Assembly: GCA_900316415.1 (NCBI GenBank) | Contig: ONCV01000005.1 | Span: forward strand, 62,001-126,000 | Length of the DNA: 64,000 nucleotides | Origin: an uncultured Eubacteriales bacterium | Lineage (GTDB): Bacteria; Bacillota; Clostridia; Christensenellales; Aristaeellaceae | Reading direction: 5' to 3' | In this document: positions 52,939 to 60,680 of the stretch, one piece after another | How the letters are laid out: every line of letters begins with the position of its first letter | Position numbering within the stretch: position 1 is the stretch's first letter | Position numbers and translations under genes: made by a program | The notes under the pieces: generated by a model | Databases searched by the model: none | What the model saw: only the letters and a program-made list of their open reading frames with translations | What the model was told of the DNA's origin: nothing

Positions 52939-53328
52939 TTATTCCTCCACTCGAATGACCGGTATTCCGTCCTCCCGGGGCACCTGCAGCTCCGGGCCGC
53001 CTTCTTCCTCCAGCAGGGTGTTCAGCACGCCCCGGGTTTCCTTCCACGCCTCCAGATCCTCCGCCAGGCGGTTCCGCCCCTCCACGGTGATGGAGTAGTA
53101 CCTCCGCCGGGCGCCGGATCCCTCGCTGCCCCAGTAGCTGATGATGTAGCCTCCGTTTTCCATCCTGCGAAACGCGGTGTACAGCGTCGCCTCCTTCAGC
53201 TCCAGCGCGCCCCGGGACTGCCGGGAAATGTTCCTGGCGATTTCGTACCCGTAGCTGTCCGCCTCCTGCAGCTGCCTGAGAATGATCGTATCCGTGTACC
53301 CCCTCAGCAGGTCCGCCGATAATGCCAT
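52939..53328 (-). CDS. PadR-family transcriptional regulator
   Basis: A 129-residue winged-helix regulator. LRGYTDTIILRQLQEADSYGYEIARNISRQS and ELKEATLYTAFRRMENGGYI are the PadR DNA-binding and wing regions, and RRRYYSITVEGRNRLAEDLEAW is the dimerisation end. PadR proteins often repress their own operon or a nearby transporter. The start at 53328 follows AAAGGAGG; the 86-residue N-terminal extension lacks a ribosome site. It leads an operon with DUF4097 and perhaps DUF308. Its promoter is at 53359-53387. Confidence 0.92.
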   Translation of the reverse strand: MALSADLLRGYTDTIILRQLQEADSYGYEIARNISRQSRGALELKEATLYTAFRRMENGGYIISYWGSEGSGARRRYYSITVEGRNRLAEDLEAWKETRGVLNTLLEEEGGPELQVPREDGIPVIRVEE

Positions 53329-53358
53329 GGATCGGCCTCCTTTCATCTGAATGGGTAT

Positions 53359-53387
53359 ATAATAACACACGGTACTTCGCCTGTCAA
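53359..53387 (-). promoter_or_regulatory. Promoter of the PadR operon
   Basis: On the minus strand, a perfect TTGACA (53382-53387) and TATTAT (53359-53364) are 17 bp apart. ATACC and GTACC motifs at 53352-53357, 53371-53375 and 53389-53393 surround it and could be PadR sites. Confidence 0.75.
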
Positions 53388-53432
53388 GGTATTTCGCAAG
53401 AAAAAATATTTCGTCTTCGGAAAGCGATCCGG

Positions 53433-54392
53433 TCAGTATCCCCGGCGCAGATCCACCCGCCGCTCCAGCGGCCGGCCGGCGCCGTAATTCTCCAGATCCT
53501 GCAGGAACAGCTCCACGATGCGGTCCAGCGTATACGGCAGGGTCATGTTCCCCGCCGCGTGGGGCGTGATCAGCAGGTTCGGGCACTGCCAGAGGGAGGC
53601 GTCCGCCGGAATCGGCTCCCGCTCGAACACATCCAGCGCGGCGTACAGCCGCCCCGCGCGCAGCTCCGCCTCCAGGGCCGCCTGATCCACGGCGGCGCCG
53701 CGGCCCACGTTGACGAGAAGCGCTCCGTCCGGCAGCCTGGAGAGGCGCCGCCGGTCCAGCACATGAACGGTTTCCGCCGTTCCCGGCAGGGACAGGATCA
53801 CCAGATCCGCCTCCGGAAGCGCGGCGTCCAGCTCCCCCTCCGGGATGATCCGGTCAAAGAGGTTTTCCGGGTTCCGCCCGGAGCGGTTCATCCCCGTCAC
53901 GGAGGCCGGGGCAAAGCCCCGCAGCCTCCGGGCGGTTTCCCGGCCGATGTCCCCGGTTCCCAGCAGCAGCGCCCGGCTGCCGTGGATGGAGCGGATCGCC
54001 AGATCCCGCCGCCATTGCCGCCTGGCAATGATGTCCGCGTATTCCGGCTGCCTCCGCAGCAGCTGCAGGATCACCAGGATCACATGCTCCGCGATGGTCA
54101 CCCCGTAGGCCCCCGAGGAATTGGTCAGCACGGCGCCGGAGGCCGCGAAGGTCTCCGGCGAAAAATGATCGACCCCCGCGGAGGGCGTGCACTGCCAGCG
54201 CAGGGCCGGCGCGGCCGCCGCCAGATCCGCGGACTGGGCAAACAGGATTTCCGCCCCCGCCAGGGCCGGAAGGGCGTCCCCGTCCCGCTCAAAAAATAGC
54301 GCTTCCAACCCCTGCCGCTCCGCGGCCGCGCGGATCCTGCCCCGATGGGCCTCGGTCAGCTGGGGAATCGCCGTCACCAGGATTCTGCTCAT
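53433..54392 (-). CDS. D-isomer-specific 2-hydroxyacid dehydrogenase
   Basis: A 319-residue NAD(P)-dependent oxidoreductase. The cofactor loop ALLLGTGDIGRETARRL is present, and VNVGRGAAVDQAALEAEL carries the active-site Arg region. The catalytic Glu and His are in the DVFEREPIPAD and ITPHAAG segments. The usual N-terminal half (AGVDHF for substrate binding) is intact. It could reduce a 2-keto acid such as glyoxylate, pyruvate or a phosphonate-type acid, but the substrate cannot be told. The start at 54392 follows GGAGAG. The gene is 81 bp downstream of glgA, with a strong hairpin between. Confidence 0.88.
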   Translation of the reverse strand: MSRILVTAIPQLTEAHRGRIRAAAERQGLEALFFERDGDALPALAGAEILFAQSADLAAAAPALRWQCTPSAGVDHFSPETFAASGAVLTNSSGAYGVTIAEHVILVILQLLRRQPEYADIIARRQWRRDLAIRSIHGSRALLLGTGDIGRETARRLRGFAPASVTGMNRSGRNPENLFDRIIPEGELDAALPEADLVILSLPGTAETVHVLDRRRLSRLPDGALLVNVGRGAAVDQAALEAELRAGRLYAALDVFEREPIPADASLWQCPNLLITPHAAGNMTLPYTLDRIVELFLQDLENYGAGRPLERRVDLRRGY

Positions 54393-54417
54393 CTTTCTCT
54401 CTCCGGAAAACGCATTC

Positions 54418-54452
54418 AGCCGGGACGGGGGACACATCCCCCGGTCCCGGCT
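54418..54452 (-). terminator. Strong hairpin after glgA
   Basis: A stem of about 14 bp (54418-54432 with 54438-54452) has a CACA-like loop. On the minus strand a weak T-tract (GCGTTTTCC) follows, so it probably terminates or attenuates glgA transcripts before the dehydrogenase. Confidence 0.7.
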
Positions 54453-54473
54453 GAAACGGGTTTCGTTTCCGAC

Positions 54474-55943
54474 TCAGCCCTCCTGATTCGGGCGGAGCGA
54501 GTCATACAGCGCCTGATACTGCCGGGCGGAATGGATCCAGGATACATCCTTGTCCATATCCCGCTGCACCATGCGGTCCCAGGAGGCGCGGTCCTCCTCA
54601 TAGACCTGGCGGGCGCGCTGCACGGTGTCCAGCAGCAGGCCGGCCTCGTACCGGTCAAAGGTGAAGCCGTTGCCTTCCTTCGTTTCATAATTGTAGGGCG
54701 CCACGGTGTCCTTCAGGCCGCCGGTTTCCCGCACGATGGGCACCGTGCCGTACCGCATGGCGATCAGCTGGGTCAGCCCGCAGGGCTCGAACAGGCTCGG
54801 AACCATCAGGGCGTCCGCGCCGGCGTAGATCAGATGGGCCAGGCTTTCGTCATACATGATGCAGGCGCAGACCTGCCCGCGGTGGGCGCTCTCGTAGTAC
54901 CGGAAGGCTCCCTCGTACCGCGCGTCCCCGGTGCCGAGCACCACGACCTGGGTGTTCTCGTCCAGCATCTGCTGGAACACCGCGTCCACCAGATCCAGGC
55001 CCTTCTGATCCGTCAGGCGGGACACCAGCCCCAGCACGAACTTCCCGCTGTCCTCCTGCAGGCCCAGCCGGCGCTGCAGCTCCCGCTTGTTCTTCGCCTT
55101 GTTTTCCGTCACGTTGTCCCGGCCGTACGCCGCGGGCAGCAGCGGATCCGTGCGGCTGTCCCACTGCTCCACGTCGATGCCGTTGACGATGCCCAGCAGC
55201 TTCTCCCGGTGATACCACAGATGGGAATTGAGGCCCTCGCCGTAGAAATCCGTCTGAATCTCCTGCGCGTAGGTCTCGCTGACGGTGGTGATCCGGTCCG
55301 CGTAGGCCAGGCCGCCCTTGAACATGTTCGCTTCCTGATCGTTGACCTTGAACACCGGATAATCGAAAAGCTCCTGCGGCAGGCCCGTCCAGTATTTCAG
55401 ATGATCGATGCTGCACCGGCCCTGGAAGCGGAGATTATGAATCGTCAGCACGCTGCGGGCCGCCCCCACCGGCGTTCCGGCAAAGCGGGTGCGCAGATAC
55501 ACCGGGGTCAGCGCGGCCTGCCAGTCATGGCAGTGCACCACGTCCGGAATCCATTCCAGATAGTTCAGCACCGCCAGGGCCGCCTTGGCGAAATAGCAGT
55601 ATTTCGGAATATCCTCCCACAGCCCGGTATAGGGATTGCCCCAGTCGAAAAATTCCCGGTTTTCAATGAAATCGTAGATGACGCCGTCCCGGCTCATCTC
55701 CATGATGCCCACGAAGAATTCCCGGCCGTCCTGGGTCAGATCCATCATGAAGGACCCCTTCCATTCCAGCTGATCCTTGTACTTCTGGGGCATGCAGCCG
55801 TACAGCGGCAGAATCACCCGCACCTCGTCGCCCTCCCGGACCAGCGCCCGGGGCAGCGCGTACATCACATCGCCCAGCCCGCCGGTTTTGATAAAGGGAT
55901 AGCACTCCGAACCAACAAACGCAATCCGTGGATGATTTGACAT
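54474..55943 (-). CDS. glgA: Glycogen synthase (ADP-glucose type)
   Basis: A 489-residue GT5 enzyme that elongates glycogen from ADP-glucose. The N-terminal KTGGLGDV motif (residues 19-26) is the ADP-glucose-binding signature. The C-terminal GT-B half holds GLVSRLTDQKGLDLVDAV and the catalytic region PSLFEPCGLTQLIAMRYGTVPIVRETGGL, which contains the second conserved Glu loop. Length is standard. Other glycogen genes (glgB, glgC, glgP) are outside the window. A promoter lies just upstream, overlapping the end of the LysR gene, and AAAGGGGG precedes the start. Confidence 0.96.
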   Translation of the reverse strand: MSNHPRIAFVGSECYPFIKTGGLGDVMYALPRALVREGDEVRVILPLYGCMPQKYKDQLEWKGSFMMDLTQDGREFFVGIMEMSRDGVIYDFIENREFFDWGNPYTGLWEDIPKYCYFAKAALAVLNYLEWIPDVVHCHDWQAALTPVYLRTRFAGTPVGAARSVLTIHNLRFQGRCSIDHLKYWTGLPQELFDYPVFKVNDQEANMFKGGLAYADRITTVSETYAQEIQTDFYGEGLNSHLWYHREKLLGIVNGIDVEQWDSRTDPLLPAAYGRDNVTENKAKNKRELQRRLGLQEDSGKFVLGLVSRLTDQKGLDLVDAVFQQMLDENTQVVVLGTGDARYEGAFRYYESAHRGQVCACIMYDESLAHLIYAGADALMVPSLFEPCGLTQLIAMRYGTVPIVRETGGLKDTVAPYNYETKEGNGFTFDRYEAGLLLDTVQRARQVYEEDRASWDRMVQRDMDKDVSWIHSARQYQALYDSLRPNQEG

Positions 55944-55972
55944 GGGATCGTCCCCCCTTTCTTCTAATCTCC

Positions 55973-56000
55973 ATTATATGGATTTTCCCCGTTTTTTCAA
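55973..56000 (-). promoter_or_regulatory. Promoter for glgA
   Basis: On the minus strand, TTGAAA (55995-56000) and TATAAT (55973-55978) have a 16-bp spacer. The -35 box overlaps the stop codon of the LysR gene. Confidence 0.65.
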
Positions 56001-56935
56001 GCGTCCGGGCGGGTTCCCGACGCATTCCGCAGATAATTTTTCATTTCCTCGATATACTGCAGCCCCAGGGCCGTATGCACATGGTTCTTCCGGTCAATGT
56101 ACCCCACCTCCATCGCCGTATCCTGCAGGGGATCCTCCGCGGCAAAGGGCACGGTGATGTAATCCACGCCGCTCAGCTCCTCGCAGATGATGCCCGAGCA
56201 GAGGGTATAGCCCCGGAGCCCCACCATCAGATTCAGCACCGTCGCCCGGTCGCAGCAGTGAATCAGGCGCGAGTACTTCTCCGTGGACATCAGCTCCTCC
56301 GCGAAGTAGAACGGCGCGTCCCCCTGCTCAAAGGCCAGGCAGGGATAGGGACGCAGATCCTCCAGGGTGATGGATTTCCGGCCGGCCAGCGGGTGCTCCC
56401 GCCACAGGTACACATAGGCGCCGCAGGAGATGAGGGAATGGAACTCCAGCCCCTCCTGGTCCAGCACCTTCAGCAGGGGCTTCCGGTTGCTTTCGTTCAG
56501 ATAGATGACCCCGATCTCGCTGCGCAGGCTGCTGACGTCCCGGATCACCTCCTGGGTCCGGGTTTCCCGGATCGCCAGCTCGTATTCCGCCACGTCCACC
56601 CGCTGGGTCATCTCCACAAAGGCCTTCACGGCGAAGGAATAATGCTGCGTGGAAACGGCGAAGCTGGCCCGCCGCCGCTCCAGCCCGCCGAATTCCTCCA
56701 GCAGGTTCTCATACTGCCCCTCCACCGCCCGGGCATAGGGCAGGAAGCGGTCGCCCTCCGCCGTGAGCACCATGCCCTTGCTGGTCCGGGTAAACAGGGG
56801 CATGCCCAGCTCCTTCTCCAGATCCTTCAGCGCGCCGCTCAGGGAGGGCTGGGACACAAAAAGCCGCTCCGCCGCCTTTCCCAGGGATCCGGTTTCCGCG
56901 ATCGTGATCACATACCTCAGCTGCTGAAGCGTCAT
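55997..56935 (-). CDS. LysR-family transcriptional regulator
   Basis: A 312-residue regulator. The N-terminal HTH reads TLQQLRYVITIAETGSLGKAAERLFVSQPSLSGALKDLEKELG, and residues about 90-300 form the periplasmic-binding-protein-like ligand domain. The start at 56935 is set by comparison to the family; the 15-residue upstream extension has no ribosome site. It is divergent from the fucose-isomerase-family gene, a common arrangement where the LysR protein controls its neighbour. The ligand is unknown. Possible operator sites are described with the 57164-57193 repeat. Confidence 0.92.
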   Translation of the reverse strand: MTLQQLRYVITIAETGSLGKAAERLFVSQPSLSGALKDLEKELGMPLFTRTSKGMVLTAEGDRFLPYARAVEGQYENLLEEFGGLERRRASFAVSTQHYSFAVKAFVEMTQRVDVAEYELAIRETRTQEVIRDVSSLRSEIGVIYLNESNRKPLLKVLDQEGLEFHSLISCGAYVYLWREHPLAGRKSITLEDLRPYPCLAFEQGDAPFYFAEELMSTEKYSRLIHCCDRATVLNLMVGLRGYTLCSGIICEELSGVDYITVPFAAEDPLQDTAMEVGYIDRKNHVHTALGLQYIEEMKNYLRNASGTRPDA

Positions 56936-57163
56936 TTCCTTTCTCCGCCTTTCTTCGTCTGACCGGCCGTCCGCCTGCATTATAACAGCCGCCCCGGGCT
57001 TTGTACAGCCGTCCGCCGGAGGCGGCGCGCCGCCTGCTGTGTTTCCCCTGGGCCCGGCTCCTGCGGTGCCGCCTGCCGCCCGCCCCCCGTGCCGTTTTTT
57101 CCCCCCCCCGGGCGCCGGCCTGCGCGGAACCGCTTCCGCCGGGCCGCCGCTCCCCCGGAAGTG

Positions 57164-57193
57164 GAATGATTTCCCCCCGAAACAGAATGATTT
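57164..57193. promoter_or_regulatory. Direct repeats upstream of the isomerase promoter
   Basis: GAATGATTT occurs at 57164-57172 and 57185-57193, 21 bp apart, i.e. two helical turns, ending 5 bp before the -35 box at 57198. This is where a LysR activator would bind. The rest of the 363-bp gap 56936-57298 is G+C-rich, with a C9 tract at 57111-57119 and no gene that I can support. Confidence 0.55.
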
Positions 57194-57197
57194 TTCA

Positions 57198-57226
57198 TTG
57201 ACTTCCCCTGCCGAAAATGATATTCT
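57198..57226 (+). promoter_or_regulatory. Promoter for the isomerase gene
   Basis: TTGACT (57198-57203) and TATTCT (57221-57226) are 17 bp apart, 73 bp before the start at 57299. Confidence 0.65.
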
Positions 57227-57298
57227 TCTTTTCAGCAGGCGCGTTTGTTTGCGCTGTGTTTTTTCAAAATGCGGATTCTATTAAAGGAGGGAACCCCA

Positions 57299-58783
57299 AT
57301 GGACAATATTCCTGTCATCAAGCTGGGTCTGGTGGCCGTGAGCCGGGACTGCTTCCCCATCGCGCTGAGCGAGAAGCGCCGTGCCGCCATCGCGGAGAAG
57401 TGCGGACAGAAGGAGCTGAACTTCGTCGAGATCAAGACCACGGTGGAGAACGAGAAGGACATGCTGAAGGCCGTGGAAGAGCTGAAGGCGAACGGATGCA
57501 ACGCCGCCTGCGTCTTCCTGGGCAACTTCGGTCCCGAAACGCCCGAAACCCTGATCGCCCGCGAGTTTGACGGCCCCGTCATGTTCGTGGCCGCCGCCGA
57601 AGGCGACGGAGACCTGATCAACGGCCGCGGCGACGCGTACTGCGGCATGCTGAACTGCTCCTACAACCTGGGCATGCGCCATCTGAAGGGCTATATTCCG
57701 GAGTATCCCGTGGGCACCGCGGAAGAGCTGGCGGACAAGATCGCCGAGTTCATCCCCATCGCCCGGGTCATCGTCGGCCTGAAGAACCTGAAGATCATCA
57801 CCTTCGGCCCCCGGCCCCAGGATTTCTTCGCCTGCAACGCGCCCATCAAGGGGCTGTACGAGCTGGGCATCGAAATCGAGGAGAACAGCGAGCTGGATCT
57901 GCTGGTCAGCTATAAGGAGCATGCCGGCGACGCCCGCATCCCCGCCGTCTGCGAGGATATGAAGAAGGAAATGGGCGAAGGCAAGTACTACGGCGACATG
58001 CTGGAGCGCATGGCGCAGTTCGAGCTGACGCTGCTGGACTGGGCGGAAAACCACAAGGGCGCCCGGAAGTACGTGGCCTTCGCGGACAAGTGCTGGCCCG
58101 CCTTCCCCAGCCAGTTCGGCTTTGAGCCCTGCTACGTGAACAGCCGCCTGGCCTCCCGCGGCATGCCGGTTTCCTGCGAAGTGGATATCTACGGCGCCCT
58201 GAGCGAATACATCGGCGCCTGCCTGACCGGCGACGCGGTCACTCTGCTGGATATCAACAACAGCGTGCCGGAGTATATCTACAACGAGGATATCAAGGGC
58301 AAGTTCGATTATGCCCTGACGGACACCTTCATGGGCTTCCACTGCGGCAACACTCCCAGCTGCAAGATGTGCGACAGCCGGGCCATCAAGTACCAGCTGA
58401 TTCAGCACCGCCTGCTGGAGCCGGAAGGAAGCGATCCGGACTTCACCCGCGGCACCCTGGAAGGCGATATCGCCGCCAGCCCCATCACCTTCTATCGCCT
58501 GCAGTGCGACAGCGAAGGAACCGTCCGGGCCTACATCGCCCAGGGCGAGGTGCTGCCTGTGGCCACCCGTTCCTTCGGCGGCATCGGCGTCTTCGCCATT
58601 CCGGAGATGGGCCGCTTCTACCGCCACGTGCTGGTGCAGAAGCGCTATCCGCACCACGGCGCGGTGGCCTTCGCCCACTGCGCGAAGCAGCTGTTCGAAG
58701 TCTTCAAGTATCTGGGCGTTCAGGACATCGCCTGGAACCAGCCCAAGTCCCTGCCCTATCCCACGGAGAATCCCTGGGCGTAA
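57299..58783 (+). CDS. L-fucose/L-arabinose isomerase family protein
   Basis: A 494-residue sugar isomerase-like protein. The N-terminal half (IPVIKLGLVAVSRDCFP) starts a Rossmann-like domain. The metal-site region includes EVDIYGALSEYIG (Glu and Asp) and a later His-containing HHGAVAFAHC segment near the end. Such enzymes convert fucose, arabinose or related sugars to ketoses using Mn2+. The start at 57299 follows AAAGGAGG; an 18-residue upstream extension has none. It has a promoter and terminator of its own, and lies divergent from a LysR gene. The true substrate is unknown; kinase and aldolase genes are absent. Confidence 0.88.
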   Translation: MDNIPVIKLGLVAVSRDCFPIALSEKRRAAIAEKCGQKELNFVEIKTTVENEKDMLKAVEELKANGCNAACVFLGNFGPETPETLIAREFDGPVMFVAAAEGDGDLINGRGDAYCGMLNCSYNLGMRHLKGYIPEYPVGTAEELADKIAEFIPIARVIVGLKNLKIITFGPRPQDFFACNAPIKGLYELGIEIEENSELDLLVSYKEHAGDARIPAVCEDMKKEMGEGKYYGDMLERMAQFELTLLDWAENHKGARKYVAFADKCWPAFPSQFGFEPCYVNSRLASRGMPVSCEVDIYGALSEYIGACLTGDAVTLLDINNSVPEYIYNEDIKGKFDYALTDTFMGFHCGNTPSCKMCDSRAIKYQLIQHRLLEPEGSDPDFTRGTLEGDIAASPITFYRLQCDSEGTVRAYIAQGEVLPVATRSFGGIGVFAIPEMGRFYRHVLVQKRYPHHGAVAFAHCAKQLFEVFKYLGVQDIAWNQPKSLPYPTENPWA

Positions 58784-58796
58784 GCGACAGAAAACG

Positions 58797-58825
58797 GCCC
58801 GCTGCCGAACGGCAGCGGGCTTTTT
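58797..58825 (+). terminator. Terminator of the isomerase gene
   Basis: GCCCGCTGCCG pairs with CGGCAGCGGGC (58797-58807 with 58810-58820), with a tiny AA loop and five T residues. It starts 14 bp after the stop codon. Confidence 0.9.
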
Positions 58826-58862
58826 GAATGCCTTTCTTCGGATATCCTTTTTCTCCGGGGCG

Positions 58863-60680
58863 TCAGGCCGAGGTCAGCGCGCTGTGGGTGGCTTCCTCCT
58901 CATACTGCCGGGTATACAGCCGGTAATAGTATCCCTTCGCCTTCAGCAGGTCCCGGTGCGTTCCCTGCTCCACAATTTTTCCGTCCTGCACCACCAGGAT
59001 CAGATCCGCGTTGCGGACGGTGGAAAGCCGGTGGGCGATCACCAGGGAGGTCCGGCCGGCGATCACCGTTTCGATGGCCGCCTGAATCCGCTGCTCCGTC
59101 AGGGTGTCCACGGAGGCGGTCGCCTCGTCCAGCACCAGGATCCGGGGATTGGCCAGGATGGCCCGGGCGAAGGAGATCAGCTGCTTCTCCCCGGTGGAGA
59201 GCAGGTCGCCCCCCTCTCCCACGTCTGCGTCCAGGCCCTTCTCCATCCGGCGGACCACCTGATCCGCGGAGACCAGCTTCAGCGCCTCCCAGATCTCCTC
59301 CTCCGTGGCGTTCGGGTTCCCGTACAGCAGGTTTTCCCGAATCGTTCCGGAGAAGAGGTGGGGCGTCTGGAGCACATATCCCAGGGCGCTGTGCAGCCAC
59401 AGCTGGGAGCGCTCCCGCGCGTCCCGGCCGTCGATCAGCACCCGGCCCTCCGTGGGCTCAAAGAACCGGCAGACCAGATTCACCAGGGTGCTCTTTCCCG
59501 CGCCGGTCTCGCCCACGATCGCGATATTGGACCCGAAGGGAATCTTCAGGTTGAAATGCTCCAGCACATATTCGTCCCCGTCCGGATAGCGGAAGGAAAC
59601 ATCCTCAAACTCGATATCCCCCCGGATGGGCTCCCAGTTTTCCCGGCGGGGCTCAAAGCTGTCCCCGTACCGGGCGATCACCTCGTCCGAATCCTTCACA
59701 TCCGGCACCGTGCCCAGCAGCCGGGTCAGCCGCTCGATGTTCACCTGGGTGGTAATCACATCCGAGATGGCATCCACGATCCACCGGACCGGCTCCATCA
59801 TGCCCTGGGCATAGCTCATGAACATGGAGAAGGTTCCCACCTCGCTCTCCGCGATGTAGCCGCCCTTCCACAGCACGATGGCCAGGGCCAGGGAGGAGGC
59901 CAGGTTCATGGTCAGGGCAAACAGCCCCCGCAGCCGGGCCACATGGACGCCCTTCCGGCGCATCTCCGCCGTATCCGCCAGGAAATCCCGGCCCATCTTC
60001 TCCTCAATCACCAGGGTCTTGATGGTTTTCGCGCCGGTGATGCCCTCATTGAAGTCCCCCGTGATCCGGCTGTTCAGCTCGCGGATCTGCCGGTTTCCCC
60101 GGATCAGGCGGCCCTGAAAGAGGGAGAAGAGCAGCACGATCAGCGGCAGGATCAGCATCACCATCAGTGCCAGGCGCGCGTTGATCGCCAGCATGATGAC
60201 GATGGATCCGATCAGATAGCTGGTGTGCCAGACGGAATCCATCAGCGTCCAGGAAACCAGGGATCCGATGCGCCCGGTGTCGCTCATGACCCGGGAATGA
60301 ATATAGCCCACCGCGTTCTGATTGTAATAGCTGAAGGACAGCCGCTGCAGATGGTCGAAGGCGGCGGACCGGAGATCCCGGTTGATCCGCACCTCCGTGG
60401 ACCAGGCGTTCAGGGTGGAGATGTAATTGACCACCGCGCCGAAGAGGATCACCAGCACATAGCCCGCGATGTACAGCGGCAGCGTGTCCAGCGTCCGCTC
60501 GGTGATATAGTGATTCAGCGCGTAGCGCTGCAGCAGGGGGAGCACCAGGTCCACGCCCGTGCCGCCCAGCCCGCAGACCAGCATCAGCAGCAGGGTCTTC
60601 CGGTATTTCCGGACATAGGGAAACAGCCGCGGGATGCCGAAGAAGGGCAGGGTGCCCATTTTCTGTGTGTCCTGCGTCAT
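58863..60680 (-). CDS. Heterodimeric ABC exporter subunit (consensus Walker, degenerate signature)
   Basis: A 605-residue half-transporter: six membrane helices (about 20-320) and a nucleotide-binding domain (about 355-590). Walker A is GETGAGKST. Walker B is ILVLDEATASVDT with the catalytic Glu. The signature is LSTGEKQLIS, which departs from LSGGQ. The H-loop is IAHRLST. Together with the partner gene upstream, this builds one normal and one degenerate ATP site, as in LmrCD/BmrCD/TM287-288. Such exporters move lipids, peptides or drugs; the cargo is unknown. The start overlaps the partner's stop by 4 bp. Confidence 0.93.
   Translation of the reverse strand: MTQDTQKMGTLPFFGIPRLFPYVRKYRKTLLLMLVCGLGGTGVDLVLPLLQRYALNHYITERTLDTLPLYIAGYVLVILFGAVVNYISTLNAWSTEVRINRDLRSAAFDHLQRLSFSYYNQNAVGYIHSRVMSDTGRIGSLVSWTLMDSVWHTSYLIGSIVIMLAINARLALMVMLILPLIVLLFSLFQGRLIRGNRQIRELNSRITGDFNEGITGAKTIKTLVIEEKMGRDFLADTAEMRRKGVHVARLRGLFALTMNLASSLALAIVLWKGGYIAESEVGTFSMFMSYAQGMMEPVRWIVDAISDVITTQVNIERLTRLLGTVPDVKDSDEVIARYGDSFEPRRENWEPIRGDIEFEDVSFRYPDGDEYVLEHFNLKIPFGSNIAIVGETGAGKSTLVNLVCRFFEPTEGRVLIDGRDARERSQLWLHSALGYVLQTPHLFSGTIRENLLYGNPNATEEEIWEALKLVSADQVVRRMEKGLDADVGEGGDLLSTGEKQLISFARAILANPRILVLDEATASVDTLTEQRIQAAIETVIAGRTSLVIAHRLSTVRNADLILVVQDGKIVEQGTHRDLLKAKGYYYRLYTRQYEEEATHSALTSA

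Noticed and set aside
56936..57298. A small gene in the G+C-rich gap between the LysR and isomerase genes
   Set aside because: Short frames there are Pro/Arg/Gly-rich, lack ribosome sites and overlap the control region.
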